From Phormidium ambiguum IAM M-71 (lineage in GTDB: Bacteria > Cyanobacteriota > Cyanobacteriia > Cyanobacteriales > Aerosakkonemataceae), in assembly GCF_001904725.1 (NCBI RefSeq), contig NZ_MRCE01000055.1, positions 1-38,317 on the forward strand: DNA of 38,317 nucleotides, given 5' to 3'. Positions 1 through 8,116 of this stretch are shown piece after piece. The position numbers and the translations under genes were made by a program. How positions within the stretch are numbered: the first letter of the stretch is position 1; every line of letters begins with the position of its first letter. The notes beneath the pieces were generated by a model. The model worked only from the letters and a program-made list of their open reading frames with translations. It ran no database searches and was not told the DNA's origin.

Positions 1-17
1 TTTCAAAACACAAAACA

Positions 18-50
18 CCTCCTTTCTCTTAGAAAAGAAAGGGGGTTTTT
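18..50 (+). terminator. Rho-independent terminator, probably bidirectional
   Basis: A 10-bp stem (18-27 with 36-45, one G-U pair) closes an 8-nt loop and is followed by TTTTTGTTTT on the plus strand. On the minus strand the bases after the stem are also T-rich. It therefore fits as the end of cobM (minus, stop at 60) and could also end a plus-strand gene lying left of the window. Confidence 0.7.
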
Positions 51-59
51 GTTTTCAGG

Positions 60-920
60 CTATTTTTGAATAACTGTTTTTGGTCGGAATATATGGGAGT
101 GTTGTGGATGATAAAGTTTTGATCGCACTTTTTCTACTTCACCCAAAGCCGGACTAATCACATAAAGAGTAGTGCGAATTAAATTTTCTTGCTGAGTTAC
201 TTCCGCCATTTGATGCAACGGAACTAGTAAAATTTTTTCATCAGGCCAACCTAAGCGAAAACAAATAGCTACTGGTGTATCGGCGGAATAATGTGCCATT
301 AATTTTGTTTGTGCGACTTCTACCATCCGGGCACTTAAATAAAGACACAAACTTGCTTGATGTGCGGCTAAAGATGCTAACTCTTCGGTTTCTGGTACTG
401 CTGAGGCACTTCCGCTCATCCGAGTGAGAATAATTGTTTGGACTAGCTCTGGTACAGTTAATTCAACTTTTAGTTTAGCGGCAGCGGCTTGAAAAGCACT
501 AATTCCTGGCACTATTTCTATGGGAATATTTGCTTCTACTAAGGCTTGCATTTGTTCGTGTACAGCACCGTAAAGACAGGGATCTCCTGAGTGTAGACGG
601 ACAACGGATTTACCGTTTTGTACCCATTCAATCATTACAGGTAAGATATCTTCTAAGGTTTTGTTTGCTGTCGGGATAATTTCTGCATCAGCACGAACTC
701 CTTGTAAAATTTGCTTTGGTACTAAGGAGTCAGCGAATAATATCGCATCTGCTTGTGCCAAAATTTTTTGCGCTTTGACTGTTAATAAATCTGGATCGCC
801 TGGGCCAGCACCAACAATGTAAACTGCTGGTGGTAGAGGTGCGATCGCACTGCTCGCAGTACTGGAAGCGATCGCATTTTCTGAGTATATTTGAGGTTGA
901 GATTTGTCTGAAGAAATCAT
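60..920 (-). CDS. cobM: Precorrin-4 C(11)-methyltransferase CobM
   Basis: This is a SAM-dependent methyltransferase of the tetrapyrrole methylase family that methylates precorrin-4 at C-11 in cobalamin synthesis; it is cytoplasmic. Visible motifs are the N-terminal glycine-rich GAGPGDPDLLTVK (residues 37-49), LHSGDPCLYGA in the middle, and VPGISAFQAAAA, all typical of CobM/CbiF. The length of 286 aa is about 30 residues more than the usual ~255. The extra residues form a low-complexity N-terminal tail (Ser/Ala/Pro-rich) in which two HIP1 octamers each encode Ala-Ile-Ala. No later ATG precedes the core, so the ATG at 920 is kept. No other cob gene is next to it, so it seems to be a solo B12 gene. 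Family assignment is firm; CobM rather than CbiF is inferred from the aerobic cyanobacterial context. Confidence 0.93.
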   Translation of the reverse strand: MISSDKSQPQIYSENAIASSTASSAIAPLPPAVYIVGAGPGDPDLLTVKAQKILAQADAILFADSLVPKQILQGVRADAEIIPTANKTLEDILPVMIEWVQNGKSVVRLHSGDPCLYGAVHEQMQALVEANIPIEIVPGISAFQAAAAKLKVELTVPELVQTIILTRMSGSASAVPETEELASLAAHQASLCLYLSARMVEVAQTKLMAHYSADTPVAICFRLGWPDEKILLVPLHQMAEVTQQENLIRTTLYVISPALGEVEKVRSKLYHPQHSHIFRPKTVIQK

Positions 921-975
921 TCCGGATCGCTAGATATATTTAGAGAAATAGTTAGTGGTAGATGCACCCTGGTTA

Positions 976-1009
976 AGCCTTAGAGGGATTTCTCTCTAGG
1001 GCTTTTTTT
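976..1009 (+). terminator. Orphan plus-strand Rho-independent terminator
   Basis: A 10-bp stem (976-985 with 994-1003, one G-U pair) with an 8-nt loop runs into seven T residues at 1003-1009. Both flanking genes are on the minus strand, so no known gene is ended by this terminator in its reading direction. It could end an unannotated small RNA transcribed from the cobM 5' region. On the minus strand the stem is not followed by a T-run. Confidence 0.6.
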
Positions 1010-1113
1010 GCAGATGGAACTTGCCCATTTTATAAAAGGGATGACCCAATTAAAGTATTCATCTTCGCCGAAACAAAGTTGAACGATCGCTAATTCAACA
1101 TTTACTCGTTTAA

Positions 1114-1434
1114 TTAACCTTCACCAATTGCAATGAAATTAAAAGCTGACTTTTCTTTGCTAACCTCTAATTTTGCCGCAGTCGCACCAGCTGGTTGTTT
1201 AACTTCTAAATCCCAAATTGTAACTTGAAATTGATCTGGGTTGATATTTTTAACTACAATTTGATTATCAGCACCCCAATCTTTCAGCGTAGCAACTACA
1301 CAAGGAGGAGTAGCAAAAGCTTGAGAAAAAGTAATCGCATATAATCCAGCTTCTACTAATTCCACGGTAAACCCATCACCGCCTTGTTTTGTACCATCAT
1401 CGTTAATGGTTCCGTAAATTATTTTTTGTGCCAT
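1114..1434 (-). CDS. Small H-type-lectin-like protein of unknown function
   Basis: This 106-aa protein has no signal peptide or membrane segment. It is rich in beta-strand-like stretches: YGTINDDGTKQGGDGFTV, then YAITFSQAFATPPCVVATL, then FQVTIWDL and a final FNFIAIG. The pattern 'F-x-x-x-F-x-x-P-P-x-V-V' followed by a Trp and a closing 'F-x-W/F-I-A-x-G' resembles the H-type lectin/tail-fibre C-terminal fold seen in many small cyanobacterial proteins, but this is a motif impression only. It starts at an ATG about 190 bp from the divergent amylase gene, so the two may share a promoter region. A sugar-binding role would fit the amylase neighbour but is speculation. Confidence 0.75.
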   Translation of the reverse strand: MAQKIIYGTINDDGTKQGGDGFTVELVEAGLYAITFSQAFATPPCVVATLKDWGADNQIVVKNINPDQFQVTIWDLEVKQPAGATAAKLEVSKEKSAFNFIAIGEG

Positions 1435-1627
1435 GTTTGCGTGGTTTTCTTAATTTGATACTTGACTTATAACTGCTTTAATAATTTTACCAAGAACATT
1501 TAGTTATTGCTATTTTCTGAGGAATTAAATTTAACAATTTTGTTAAATTATGATATTTATTAATTTATTAACGGTTTTTGGCTCTCTAGAGTAAAATAAT
1601 GCACAAACCTCATCCTCCTTGAGAAAA

Positions 1628-3250
1628 ATGGCTAACGCATTCCAGCAACTACGGCAAACATTCCAAGCCCTGGGCAAAGAAATCACTCCCGAAGTTTCGG
1701 AAGAAGCCAGAAAGTGTTTGACTCAATGGCTAGCAAGTAATGCTCAAGAGCTTTTAAAAAGGAAGACAAAAGCAGTAATTAATGGCACAATGATGCAATA
1801 CTTCCACTGGTATCTTCCCAATGATGGTAAGCATTGGAAAATACTGCAACAACGTGCCTGCGAGTTAGCGGAAGCGGGGTTTACAGCCCTGTGGTTGCCA
1901 CCAGCTTTTAAAGGGAGTGGTGGAATTTGGGATGTTGGCTATGGTATTTATGACTTATTTGACTTAGGTGAATTTGACCAAAAAGGTACTGTACGTACTA
2001 AGTATGGAACTAAAGATGAATATGTGAATGCTGTGCAAACAGTTCAACAAGCAGGATTACAAATTTACGCTGATATAGTCTTTAATCATAAAATGGGTGG
2101 CGATGCTGAAGAAGAATTTGAGGCCATTCCTTGCGATTATAACGATCGCAATCGTGAAATAGGTGGTGTACAAAAAATTAAATCTTGGACTAGATTTGAT
2201 TTTCCTGGTCGAGGAAATAAGTACTCCAGTATGAAGTGGCACTGGTGGCATTTTGACTCTGTAGATTACAACAGCTACGATCCCAATTACCGAGCAGTCT
2301 TTCGCATTAAAGATAAAAGTTTCGAGACTAAGGTAGACCTAAACTCTGGTAACTATGATTATCTGATGGGTTGTGACCTAGATATAAATCACCCGGAAGT
2401 GAGGGGTGAATTGAAATATTGGGGTGAATGGTTGCTAGATAATGTTGGAGTTCAAGGATTTCGCCTGGATGCGATTAAACATATTAATGGAGATTTCTTC
2501 AACGATTGGCTAGATCATCTCGAACATTATGTACAAAAAGATTTGTTTTGTGTTGGGGAATATTGGACAGAAAATTTAAGTACATTAAGTTGGTATATCG
2601 GTAATGCTGGAGGACGCTTAAACCTGTTCGATGTTGCCTTACATTACAACTTCCATCGTGCTAGTAAATCTGGGGGTTATTACGATATGCGAACCATTTT
2701 GGATAACTCCTTGATGAAACATTTGCCTTTGTTTGCGGTTACTTTTGTAGATAACCACGATACCCAACCATTGCAAGCATTAGAGTCTGTAGTAGAATCT
2801 TGGTTTAAACCTTTAGCTTATGCAATTATTTTGCTGAGGGCAGAAGGTTATCCTTGCGTTTTTTATCCAGATTATTATGGGGCACATTACCGAGATAAAG
2901 GACGAGATGGCAATGAATATGAAATTTGGCTAGATTCACATAAATGGATTATCGATCGCTTATTAATTGCTCGCAACAACTTTGCTCATGGCGCACAATA
3001 TGATTACTTTGACCATCACGATGTCATTGGTTGGACTCGTCTTGGTTCGGAAGAACATCCTCAAGCTATGGCAGTAATTATGAGTGATGGGCCTGGTGGT
3101 AGCAAGTGGATGGAAGTTGGGAAACCAAAATCTATTTTTTATGACATTACTGAAGGTATTAAAGAGCCAATTTACACTAATGAACATGGTTGGGGTGAAT
3201 TTCGTTGTAAAGGTGGTTCAGTTTCTGTTTGGGTAGAACAACAACCTTGA
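1628..3250 (+). CDS. Cytoplasmic alpha-amylase, GH13 (subfamily 5-like)
   Basis: This enzyme hydrolyses alpha-1,4 glucosidic bonds in glycogen or maltodextrins. The ATG at 1628 (540 aa) is preferred over an in-frame TTG at 1619. The (beta/alpha)8 barrel starts at NGTMMQYFHW (about residue 52). Conserved regions are DIVFNH (149-154), GFRLDAIKHI with nucleophile Asp281, VGEYW with acid/base Glu311, and FVDNHD with Asp375. The conserved N-terminal MMQYFHWYLPNDG and the long domain B match the liquefying/intracellular amylase branch. There is no signal peptide, so it should act on internal glycogen. About 50 helical residues precede the barrel, which is unusual for GH13_5 and may be a small interaction domain. 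The next gene follows after about 60 bp on the same strand. Confidence 0.93.
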   Translation: MANAFQQLRQTFQALGKEITPEVSEEARKCLTQWLASNAQELLKRKTKAVINGTMMQYFHWYLPNDGKHWKILQQRACELAEAGFTALWLPPAFKGSGGIWDVGYGIYDLFDLGEFDQKGTVRTKYGTKDEYVNAVQTVQQAGLQIYADIVFNHKMGGDAEEEFEAIPCDYNDRNREIGGVQKIKSWTRFDFPGRGNKYSSMKWHWWHFDSVDYNSYDPNYRAVFRIKDKSFETKVDLNSGNYDYLMGCDLDINHPEVRGELKYWGEWLLDNVGVQGFRLDAIKHINGDFFNDWLDHLEHYVQKDLFCVGEYWTENLSTLSWYIGNAGGRLNLFDVALHYNFHRASKSGGYYDMRTILDNSLMKHLPLFAVTFVDNHDTQPLQALESVVESWFKPLAYAIILLRAEGYPCVFYPDYYGAHYRDKGRDGNEYEIWLDSHKWIIDRLLIARNNFAHGAQYDYFDHHDVIGWTRLGSEEHPQAMAVIMSDGPGGSKWMEVGKPKSIFYDITEGIKEPIYTNEHGWGEFRCKGGSVSVWVEQQP

Positions 3251-3301
3251 CTTTGGCAATTAGTAGAGTTAACAATTGGGACTTTTAAGAAGGGTTAACT
3301 T

Positions 3302-3306
3302 GGGAG
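3302..3306 (+). promoter_or_regulatory. Ribosome binding site deciding the start of the 852-aa membrane protein
   Basis: GGGAG lies only 1 nt before the ATG at 3308 but 7 nt before the second in-frame ATG at 3314, which makes the second the likelier start. Confidence 0.5.
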
Positions 3307-3313
3307 TATGGTA

Positions 3314-5872
3314 ATGAGGCAATGGTTGAGAACTGGGAAAATTCGATCGCACTATATCGCAATTATATTAGTAGCGTTCAGTGCAATTCTGACAATTTTA
3401 TTTCATCCACCATTGCTGAAAGCAATAACATCAAACTTGCCTCCTTCCCAATATTCTTACACAATTAAAGCACCATTTAATCAACCCAGTTATTATCCAA
3501 TTACTGGAGAAGTACCTGTCAATTATCGACCTGTAAGTGATTGGGTAGGACGGCTAATTCTGCCCTCTAAAGAGCAATATCAAGAATTTGCCAAAACTAA
3601 CCAAGAAACGGATTGGGCATGGTTAGAGGTTGAATTTGCCCCTGATAATGCCAAGAATTTCATCGGTCAAATTGTCCGTTTGGCATGGAGTAAAGAACCG
3701 CAGGTGCAAGCTTACGTTGCTAAAGCTTCGCGTGATACTCGGTTTCCTGCTTCTGTGCAACGATCTTATGAAAATGGAATATTGCACCCGATGCGATTGA
3801 ATAACCGCGATCGCGTTGGGCCATTACAATCTTTAGCAGGGGGACATCCGATCGATGATGTGACGGTAATTTTGCCTGGTAAAGTTGTTGTAGAAGCAGC
3901 TACAAAAGACAGTAATTCAATTGCAACTTTGCGAGTTAATCGAGAACCATTTCAAGAAACTGGCAGATATTATGGATTAGTAAAGTTTTTGGAATTAGTG
4001 GCCAGAAAACCTCAAGATTTACCGCAACTTTGTCCGGGAAAACCACCTTGCGCTAGCGATTTAATGCGAGTGCAACACTATAATAATCAAACTCGTAAAT
4101 TTGATGGTGCAATAGAAATTATTCGCATTCCCCAACAACCACCAGATAATTTGGGAATCTTTAATATGACTACCCGCGATTTGGATAAATCACCAGCAGG
4201 TAAGGAGGGTTGGTATATTTATGGTGCGAAAGATCGGACGGGAATTTTTACTGTGCAAGCAATGGAACCGCGATCGCTAATTCAAGTCAAACATCAACAA
4301 AAGATTACCGAATTTAATGAAGGTTTGAGGTATATTAATTTCCAAAATTGGCAGGATGTAGAAAAACGGAAAGGCACAATTCAAAATGCACTTTTAACAG
4401 GAAGAACAACCAGCGCAGAAGATGATTGGAAAATTGGCGATCGAGGTTTTTTAATCCACCTTTTTGGCGGACGAGGTGGTACTCATACCCATGCCGAAAA
4501 ATTCGTTTTGGGAACTTACCCCGGACACTTTTCTTTTGGTATCGCTGAAGTTGTGCGCGATGCTTTCACCAATGAACCAATTTTTAAAATTGATTACCTA
4601 CAAGTTTATGGTAATGCAGGAGATGGTACATTATCTGGCGGTCAAACTTGGGCGCATTATATGGGCAATATGCGTCGAGGAATCATGGGAGTTCGCCCGG
4701 TTTCTGATGTGTTAGTCAAACTGGATACTTTGACAGAAGAATACAATTTTGGCGGGAAAAAACTTTCATTTTTTAATGAACTACTTACCGAATTAACTTT
4801 AGTTGGTGCGCGTTATCGCATTGGTGATGGTACTGGGAATTCGACGATTACTTCAGCAACTTCTTGCGTACAAGATTCCGCGCAAGCAGTATTTCTCACC
4901 TTGTATCGCTTTAGAGAAAAGATCGAAAATAATCCTGCAATTATGCAATGGATGAAAGATCATCCTGACGATCCAAACACAAAACGTTTTGCACGTTTAG
5001 TAGATTTAGCTAAAGATTTAGCCAAACAACTCACGCCGATGGGTGTAGTGCGTTGGGATTGGCAATGGAATGCTAACGTGCTTACTGGTGTTTATGATGA
5101 GAAAAAGTTTATTAGTATTGATAATTTTAAACCCAGAAATTTATTAACTGGATTAATTAGTTGGAGAACTGCCCTGCCACGCCAAGCGCACGATGAATTT
5201 TCGATGTTATTTTTGAATAATGATGCTCAATTATGGTTTTTTCGCCCTAATCAAATAGGAGGTAACGATCCAAAAATTGCACCATTAGAACCAACTTTAT
5301 TATTGGGAGCATGGAAAATTCCGTTTACTAATATTCCTATATTTGCTTATTTGGTAACTCGCACGTTTGGTGGGGTAACAATTCCTTCTTGGGCAGATTG
5401 GGGAAAAACTTTCGGGATGTTATTGTTTTTTGGTGCGATCGCAATTCCTATAGGTTTTACCAAAAATTTTCTGTCATGGCAACCTTTATCTAGTCCTTGG
5501 TATCATCAATTAGGAACTGCAATTAAATTATTATTTGTTCCCGCTTTAGTGCAAGAATATTTGTTTCGAGTCCTGTTATTACCTTACCCAAAAGATTGGT
5601 TTTCTCCTTTAATGTGGTGGAGTTGGGGATTTATCGCTTTAGGAATTTATATTGCTTATCATTTCATTAAGGCGAAATGGTTTGGGCGATCGACTTTTGC
5701 TAATCCCGTCTTTTTGTTGTTAATAACTCTCTTGGGTTTAACTTGCACAATTAATTATTACTTTGTTGGTTCCCTATGGACAATTACTTTTATCCACTGG
5801 GTAGCGGTAACAGTTTGGTGGTTGTTTTTTGGGGGAAAAGTGCGATCGACTTTACCAAAAACTAAGTCCTGA
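3314..5872 (+). CDS. Large membrane protein with CPBP-like intramembrane protease C-terminus
   Basis: An 852-aa protein; the start at 3314 is chosen from RBS spacing. A single hydrophobic segment near residues 15-35 looks like a signal anchor. A long soluble region of about 620 residues follows, with no family I can name; it contains GGRGGTHTHAEKF and a Cys-containing SATSCVQDSAQAVF stretch. The C-terminal ~170 residues hold several membrane helices. Within them QEYLFR (747-752), a His in IYIAYHF (783) and a His in TFIHW (828) are laid out like the EExxxR, FxxxH and HxxxN motifs of CPBP/Rce1 (CAAX-type) proteases. The first Glu of EExxxR is Gln here and the final Asn is not seen, so activity is doubtful. 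It could instead be a non-catalytic membrane scaffold. It ends about 20 bp from the convergent DUF2235 gene. Confidence 0.8.
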   Translation: MRQWLRTGKIRSHYIAIILVAFSAILTILFHPPLLKAITSNLPPSQYSYTIKAPFNQPSYYPITGEVPVNYRPVSDWVGRLILPSKEQYQEFAKTNQETDWAWLEVEFAPDNAKNFIGQIVRLAWSKEPQVQAYVAKASRDTRFPASVQRSYENGILHPMRLNNRDRVGPLQSLAGGHPIDDVTVILPGKVVVEAATKDSNSIATLRVNREPFQETGRYYGLVKFLELVARKPQDLPQLCPGKPPCASDLMRVQHYNNQTRKFDGAIEIIRIPQQPPDNLGIFNMTTRDLDKSPAGKEGWYIYGAKDRTGIFTVQAMEPRSLIQVKHQQKITEFNEGLRYINFQNWQDVEKRKGTIQNALLTGRTTSAEDDWKIGDRGFLIHLFGGRGGTHTHAEKFVLGTYPGHFSFGIAEVVRDAFTNEPIFKIDYLQVYGNAGDGTLSGGQTWAHYMGNMRRGIMGVRPVSDVLVKLDTLTEEYNFGGKKLSFFNELLTELTLVGARYRIGDGTGNSTITSATSCVQDSAQAVFLTLYRFREKIENNPAIMQWMKDHPDDPNTKRFARLVDLAKDLAKQLTPMGVVRWDWQWNANVLTGVYDEKKFISIDNFKPRNLLTGLISWRTALPRQAHDEFSMLFLNNDAQLWFFRPNQIGGNDPKIAPLEPTLLLGAWKIPFTNIPIFAYLVTRTFGGVTIPSWADWGKTFGMLLFFGAIAIPIGFTKNFLSWQPLSSPWYHQLGTAIKLLFVPALVQEYLFRVLLLPYPKDWFSPLMWWSWGFIALGIYIAYHFIKAKWFGRSTFANPVFLLLITLLGLTCTINYYFVGSLWTITFIHWVAVTVWWLFFGGKVRSTLPKTKS

Positions 5873-5893
5873 TAATGTGATTTTTGCAAATAA

Positions 5894-7201
5894 CTAATGA
5901 TTATTTTGACCCCAACTGTTTAACTCTTGTTCGTATTTCTTCAGACTGTTTGGGCGGTAATCTGGACAATCACGCCATCTCTTTTTTGTACTTTCGTGAA
6001 GAAGATCGAGGATTTTATCTTGTGATGCAACTTTCATTTCTGGTGGAATTTTACGATCGATGACACCCAAGATTCGGTAGAAAATTTTTGGTCGATTATT
6101 GAATGGGTGTTTGTATTCGGGTTTAAGAGGATCTTCAATCTGATTGCGATCGAACTCCAACCCCAACTCATAACCTGATTCGGGATGCTCAATTCGATCC
6201 ATCATCCATTCTAAAGCAGCATCCGATAATGCTCGTTCTTGGACATCGCCACCACCAATACATCCATGTGCGCCAGGAAACCAAACTTGATGTAAAGGTT
6301 GTTTATCATCCTCATTTCTTTGCATTGGAGTCACATCAAAAACTTGACGAATTTCATCAATAGAAACAGCATGAAGGGCATATTGAATGATAGAACTTAA
6401 TTCATAATCGTAGAACGCATACTTTTTATTAATCCAATTACTGAGAAAAGGAACGATCCGAGGAACGCCAAGAGAACCAACTGTATCCCAACAACCAAGA
6501 CAGGTAATTTTAGGAACTTTTTGTCTGATTTTGTCATCATCTCTTTCCTTTAATCCGTAAGCTGCTAATAATTGTTGGACTTTCTGTTGTTTTTGTGTCA
6601 AATCTTTGTCTGCTTTCGGATTATTTGTGCGTCTTCCTTGTACTTCTTCTAAGGAAAACTGAGTGCGATCGCTGTAAATTTCATGTGCTTTGTTTCTACA
6701 TTCCTTAACTTTATCCTTATCTTCTTTGTATTCATAAGGGATTGGCAACCTCCGAAATAGCGCCTTTTCTTCTAGTGTCAGCGTGCGATCTCGATAAAGT
6801 TCGTAAACAAAATGTACCTCACGCATATTTTGCAGTGGTAGTAATCCTCCCGCAGAACGGATTAACCCTGCTAAACTACGTACTGTATAAGCGCCACGAC
6901 TAAAACCAAATAAATAAATTTGATCGCCTGGTTCATAATTAAGACTTAGGAAACGGTACGCATCTTCAATATTATTATCAATGCCAATTCCAAACGCCCC
7001 GCCAAGAATCTTGTCAGCTTTAGCAAGAAGTTTTCCCGCAATGTTTCCCGATCCAACCCCTTCATCATAATAGAGGATTTGAGGGATTCCTTTACTGCAA
7101 GATGGTTTTATTGCTTGAGTAATTTTGACTACATTTGTTGGATATGGACTTGTCAGTTTTTGCCATGTTCCATCACAACAAACAATTAATCGCTTCTTCA
7201 T
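5894..7201 (-). CDS. DUF2235 (Tle1-like phospholipase) alpha/beta hydrolase
   Basis: A 435-aa protein of the DUF2235 family, which includes type VI secretion phospholipase effectors of the Tle1 group as well as many uncharacterised bacterial and fungal hydrolases. It opens with KKRLIVCCDGTWQ (residues 2-14), followed by LYYDEGVGSG (43-52) and the nucleophile elbow GFSRGAYTVRSLAGL, with Ser101 as probable catalytic Ser. GCWDTVGSLGVP and FPGAHGCIGGG provide the usual downstream Asp and His positions. Residues 150-230 form a charged, Lys/Glu-rich insert. There is no signal peptide and no T6SS or immunity gene next to it, so a housekeeping or stress lipase/esterase role is as likely as an effector role. 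Confidence 0.88.
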   Translation of the reverse strand: MKKRLIVCCDGTWQKLTSPYPTNVVKITQAIKPSCSKGIPQILYYDEGVGSGNIAGKLLAKADKILGGAFGIGIDNNIEDAYRFLSLNYEPGDQIYLFGFSRGAYTVRSLAGLIRSAGGLLPLQNMREVHFVYELYRDRTLTLEEKALFRRLPIPYEYKEDKDKVKECRNKAHEIYSDRTQFSLEEVQGRRTNNPKADKDLTQKQQKVQQLLAAYGLKERDDDKIRQKVPKITCLGCWDTVGSLGVPRIVPFLSNWINKKYAFYDYELSSIIQYALHAVSIDEIRQVFDVTPMQRNEDDKQPLHQVWFPGAHGCIGGGDVQERALSDAALEWMMDRIEHPESGYELGLEFDRNQIEDPLKPEYKHPFNNRPKIFYRILGVIDRKIPPEMKVASQDKILDLLHESTKKRWRDCPDYRPNSLKKYEQELNSWGQNNH

Positions 7202-7555
7202 AAAATACCTCTATAGTTATTCCTTATGCGCCAATTATATCAAATTCAATGCTTGAAAAACGAATTGATACGTAATTTTTTGATAAATTCACAATTTTTT
7301 GTTAAAAAAACAAAAATCTATTATTTCGTAACGATATCACTGAATTGTTGGGGATTTAAATTACTCATTTTCACTATAAATTTGGAACACAATCGAAAGA
7401 TTATTCGCCTTTTACTATTGTTGGTAATTCTCTTAGTTTTAGCCTGTAAAATTAATTCTTACTTTGTAAATTGGTATTTAGATAGGTTTGGTAGATGCGT
7501 TCCCTGGAATATCATCTAGAGGGATTTATAACATGAATTTCATCTGGAAAAATAA

Positions 7556-7699
7556 TTACATCACTTTTACGTCATCAAGTTTAAAGGGTCGAATGATTGC
7601 TTCAACCTTCTTTCCACCAGATAAAGATTCCTGCTCAACGTCGCTGATATCCTGCCAAAGAGTCGATTGTGGTCTCTAAGTTGAAATTTTCTTTTCCAT
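7556..7699 (-). pseudogene. Broken double-glycine leader joined to a PII (GlnB) N-terminal fragment
   Basis: The minus strand from an ATG at 7699 reads MEKKIST, then an in-frame TAG at 7676-7678, then RPQSTLWQDISDVEQESLSGG, then KKVEAIIRPFKLDDVKVM and TAA at 7556-7558. The part up to GG has the pattern of a cyanobacterial double-glycine secretion leader (acidic helix ending in Leu-Ser-Gly-Gly). The following 17 residues match the invariant start of cyanobacterial PII signal proteins (KKVEAIIRPFKLDEVK), after which the frame stops. No start codon exists downstream of the TAG. I therefore read it as a relic, possibly a fusion formed by rearrangement. What was seen is the sequence match; the origin is inferred. 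Confidence 0.55.
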
Positions 7700-7944
7700 A
7701 TATGGCACGCCTTAGCTCTAGAATGTGAATGTCGTCCGAAGCTTAATACTGGCAGGAGAGTCGCAAACAGTCTTGTACATTTTTGTTCATTCTTGCTACG
7801 ACTTGAGTAAAGTTCGGGCGTGCAACTTAGCGTTTGTCAATTCTCACCCATCTTCAAAAGCCTATCTAAGTCAAGATCATTTGGCTTCTGTTCTGGGCAT
7901 ATTAATAACAAATGTAGAATTTATACACCGAAACCTGAAACCCC

Positions 7945-7984
7945 GATCCCCCCTTGCCCCTCTTGGGAAGGCAGTTGGGGGATC
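7945..7984. repeat. Palindromic intergenic repeat
   Basis: GATCCCCC (7945-7952) is the exact reverse complement of GGGGGATC (7977-7984), with an inner TGCC/GGCA pair. C-rich and G-rich hairpins of this style are common dispersed repeats between cyanobacterial genes. No T-run follows, so it is not a clear terminator. Confidence 0.6.
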
Positions 7985-8116
7985 GCCAGTGCGTAATTCC
8001 TACAAATGGTGAAATAGTGCCCTTAAAACTGGGTAGAAAAACCTGCTTTCATAATGAAACTTGTATCACGCTATTGTTAAGCGATCGCTAAATTTCCCAA
8101 TACATTTCCCAATATT

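Larger units (their letters stand above)
7202..8116. other. Gene-poor scar region
   Basis: About 0.9 kb without a convincing intact gene. A plus-strand open frame at 7226-7519 (97 codons) has no RBS; its second half encodes one strongly hydrophobic helix and could be a decayed membrane-protein start. The frames at 7488-7679 and 7725-8012 show no recognisable domain. The region also holds the leader/PII relic at 7556-7699 and the palindromic repeat at 7945-7984, which together suggest genomic decay. The promoter of the kinase starting at 8117 must lie in its last part; a HIP1 site sits near 8080. Confidence 0.6.

Noticed and set aside
5894-7201. DUF2235 gene as part of a type VI secretion locus
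   Set aside because: No vgrG, hcp, tss or immunity-like gene lies within the window.
7226-7519. 97-codon plus-strand frame with one hydrophobic helix
   Set aside because: It has no RBS, atypical composition and no family match I can recognise. It is mentioned within the scar region but not called as a gene.
7725-8012. 95-codon plus-strand frame
   Set aside because: It ends inside the palindromic repeat, has no domain, and its sequence is frame-ambiguous, with several open frames at once.
7202-8116. Possible tRNA or known ncRNA in the gene-poor stretch
   Set aside because: No cloverleaf with GTTCRA-type arm or CCA-adjacent acceptor could be found by eye.
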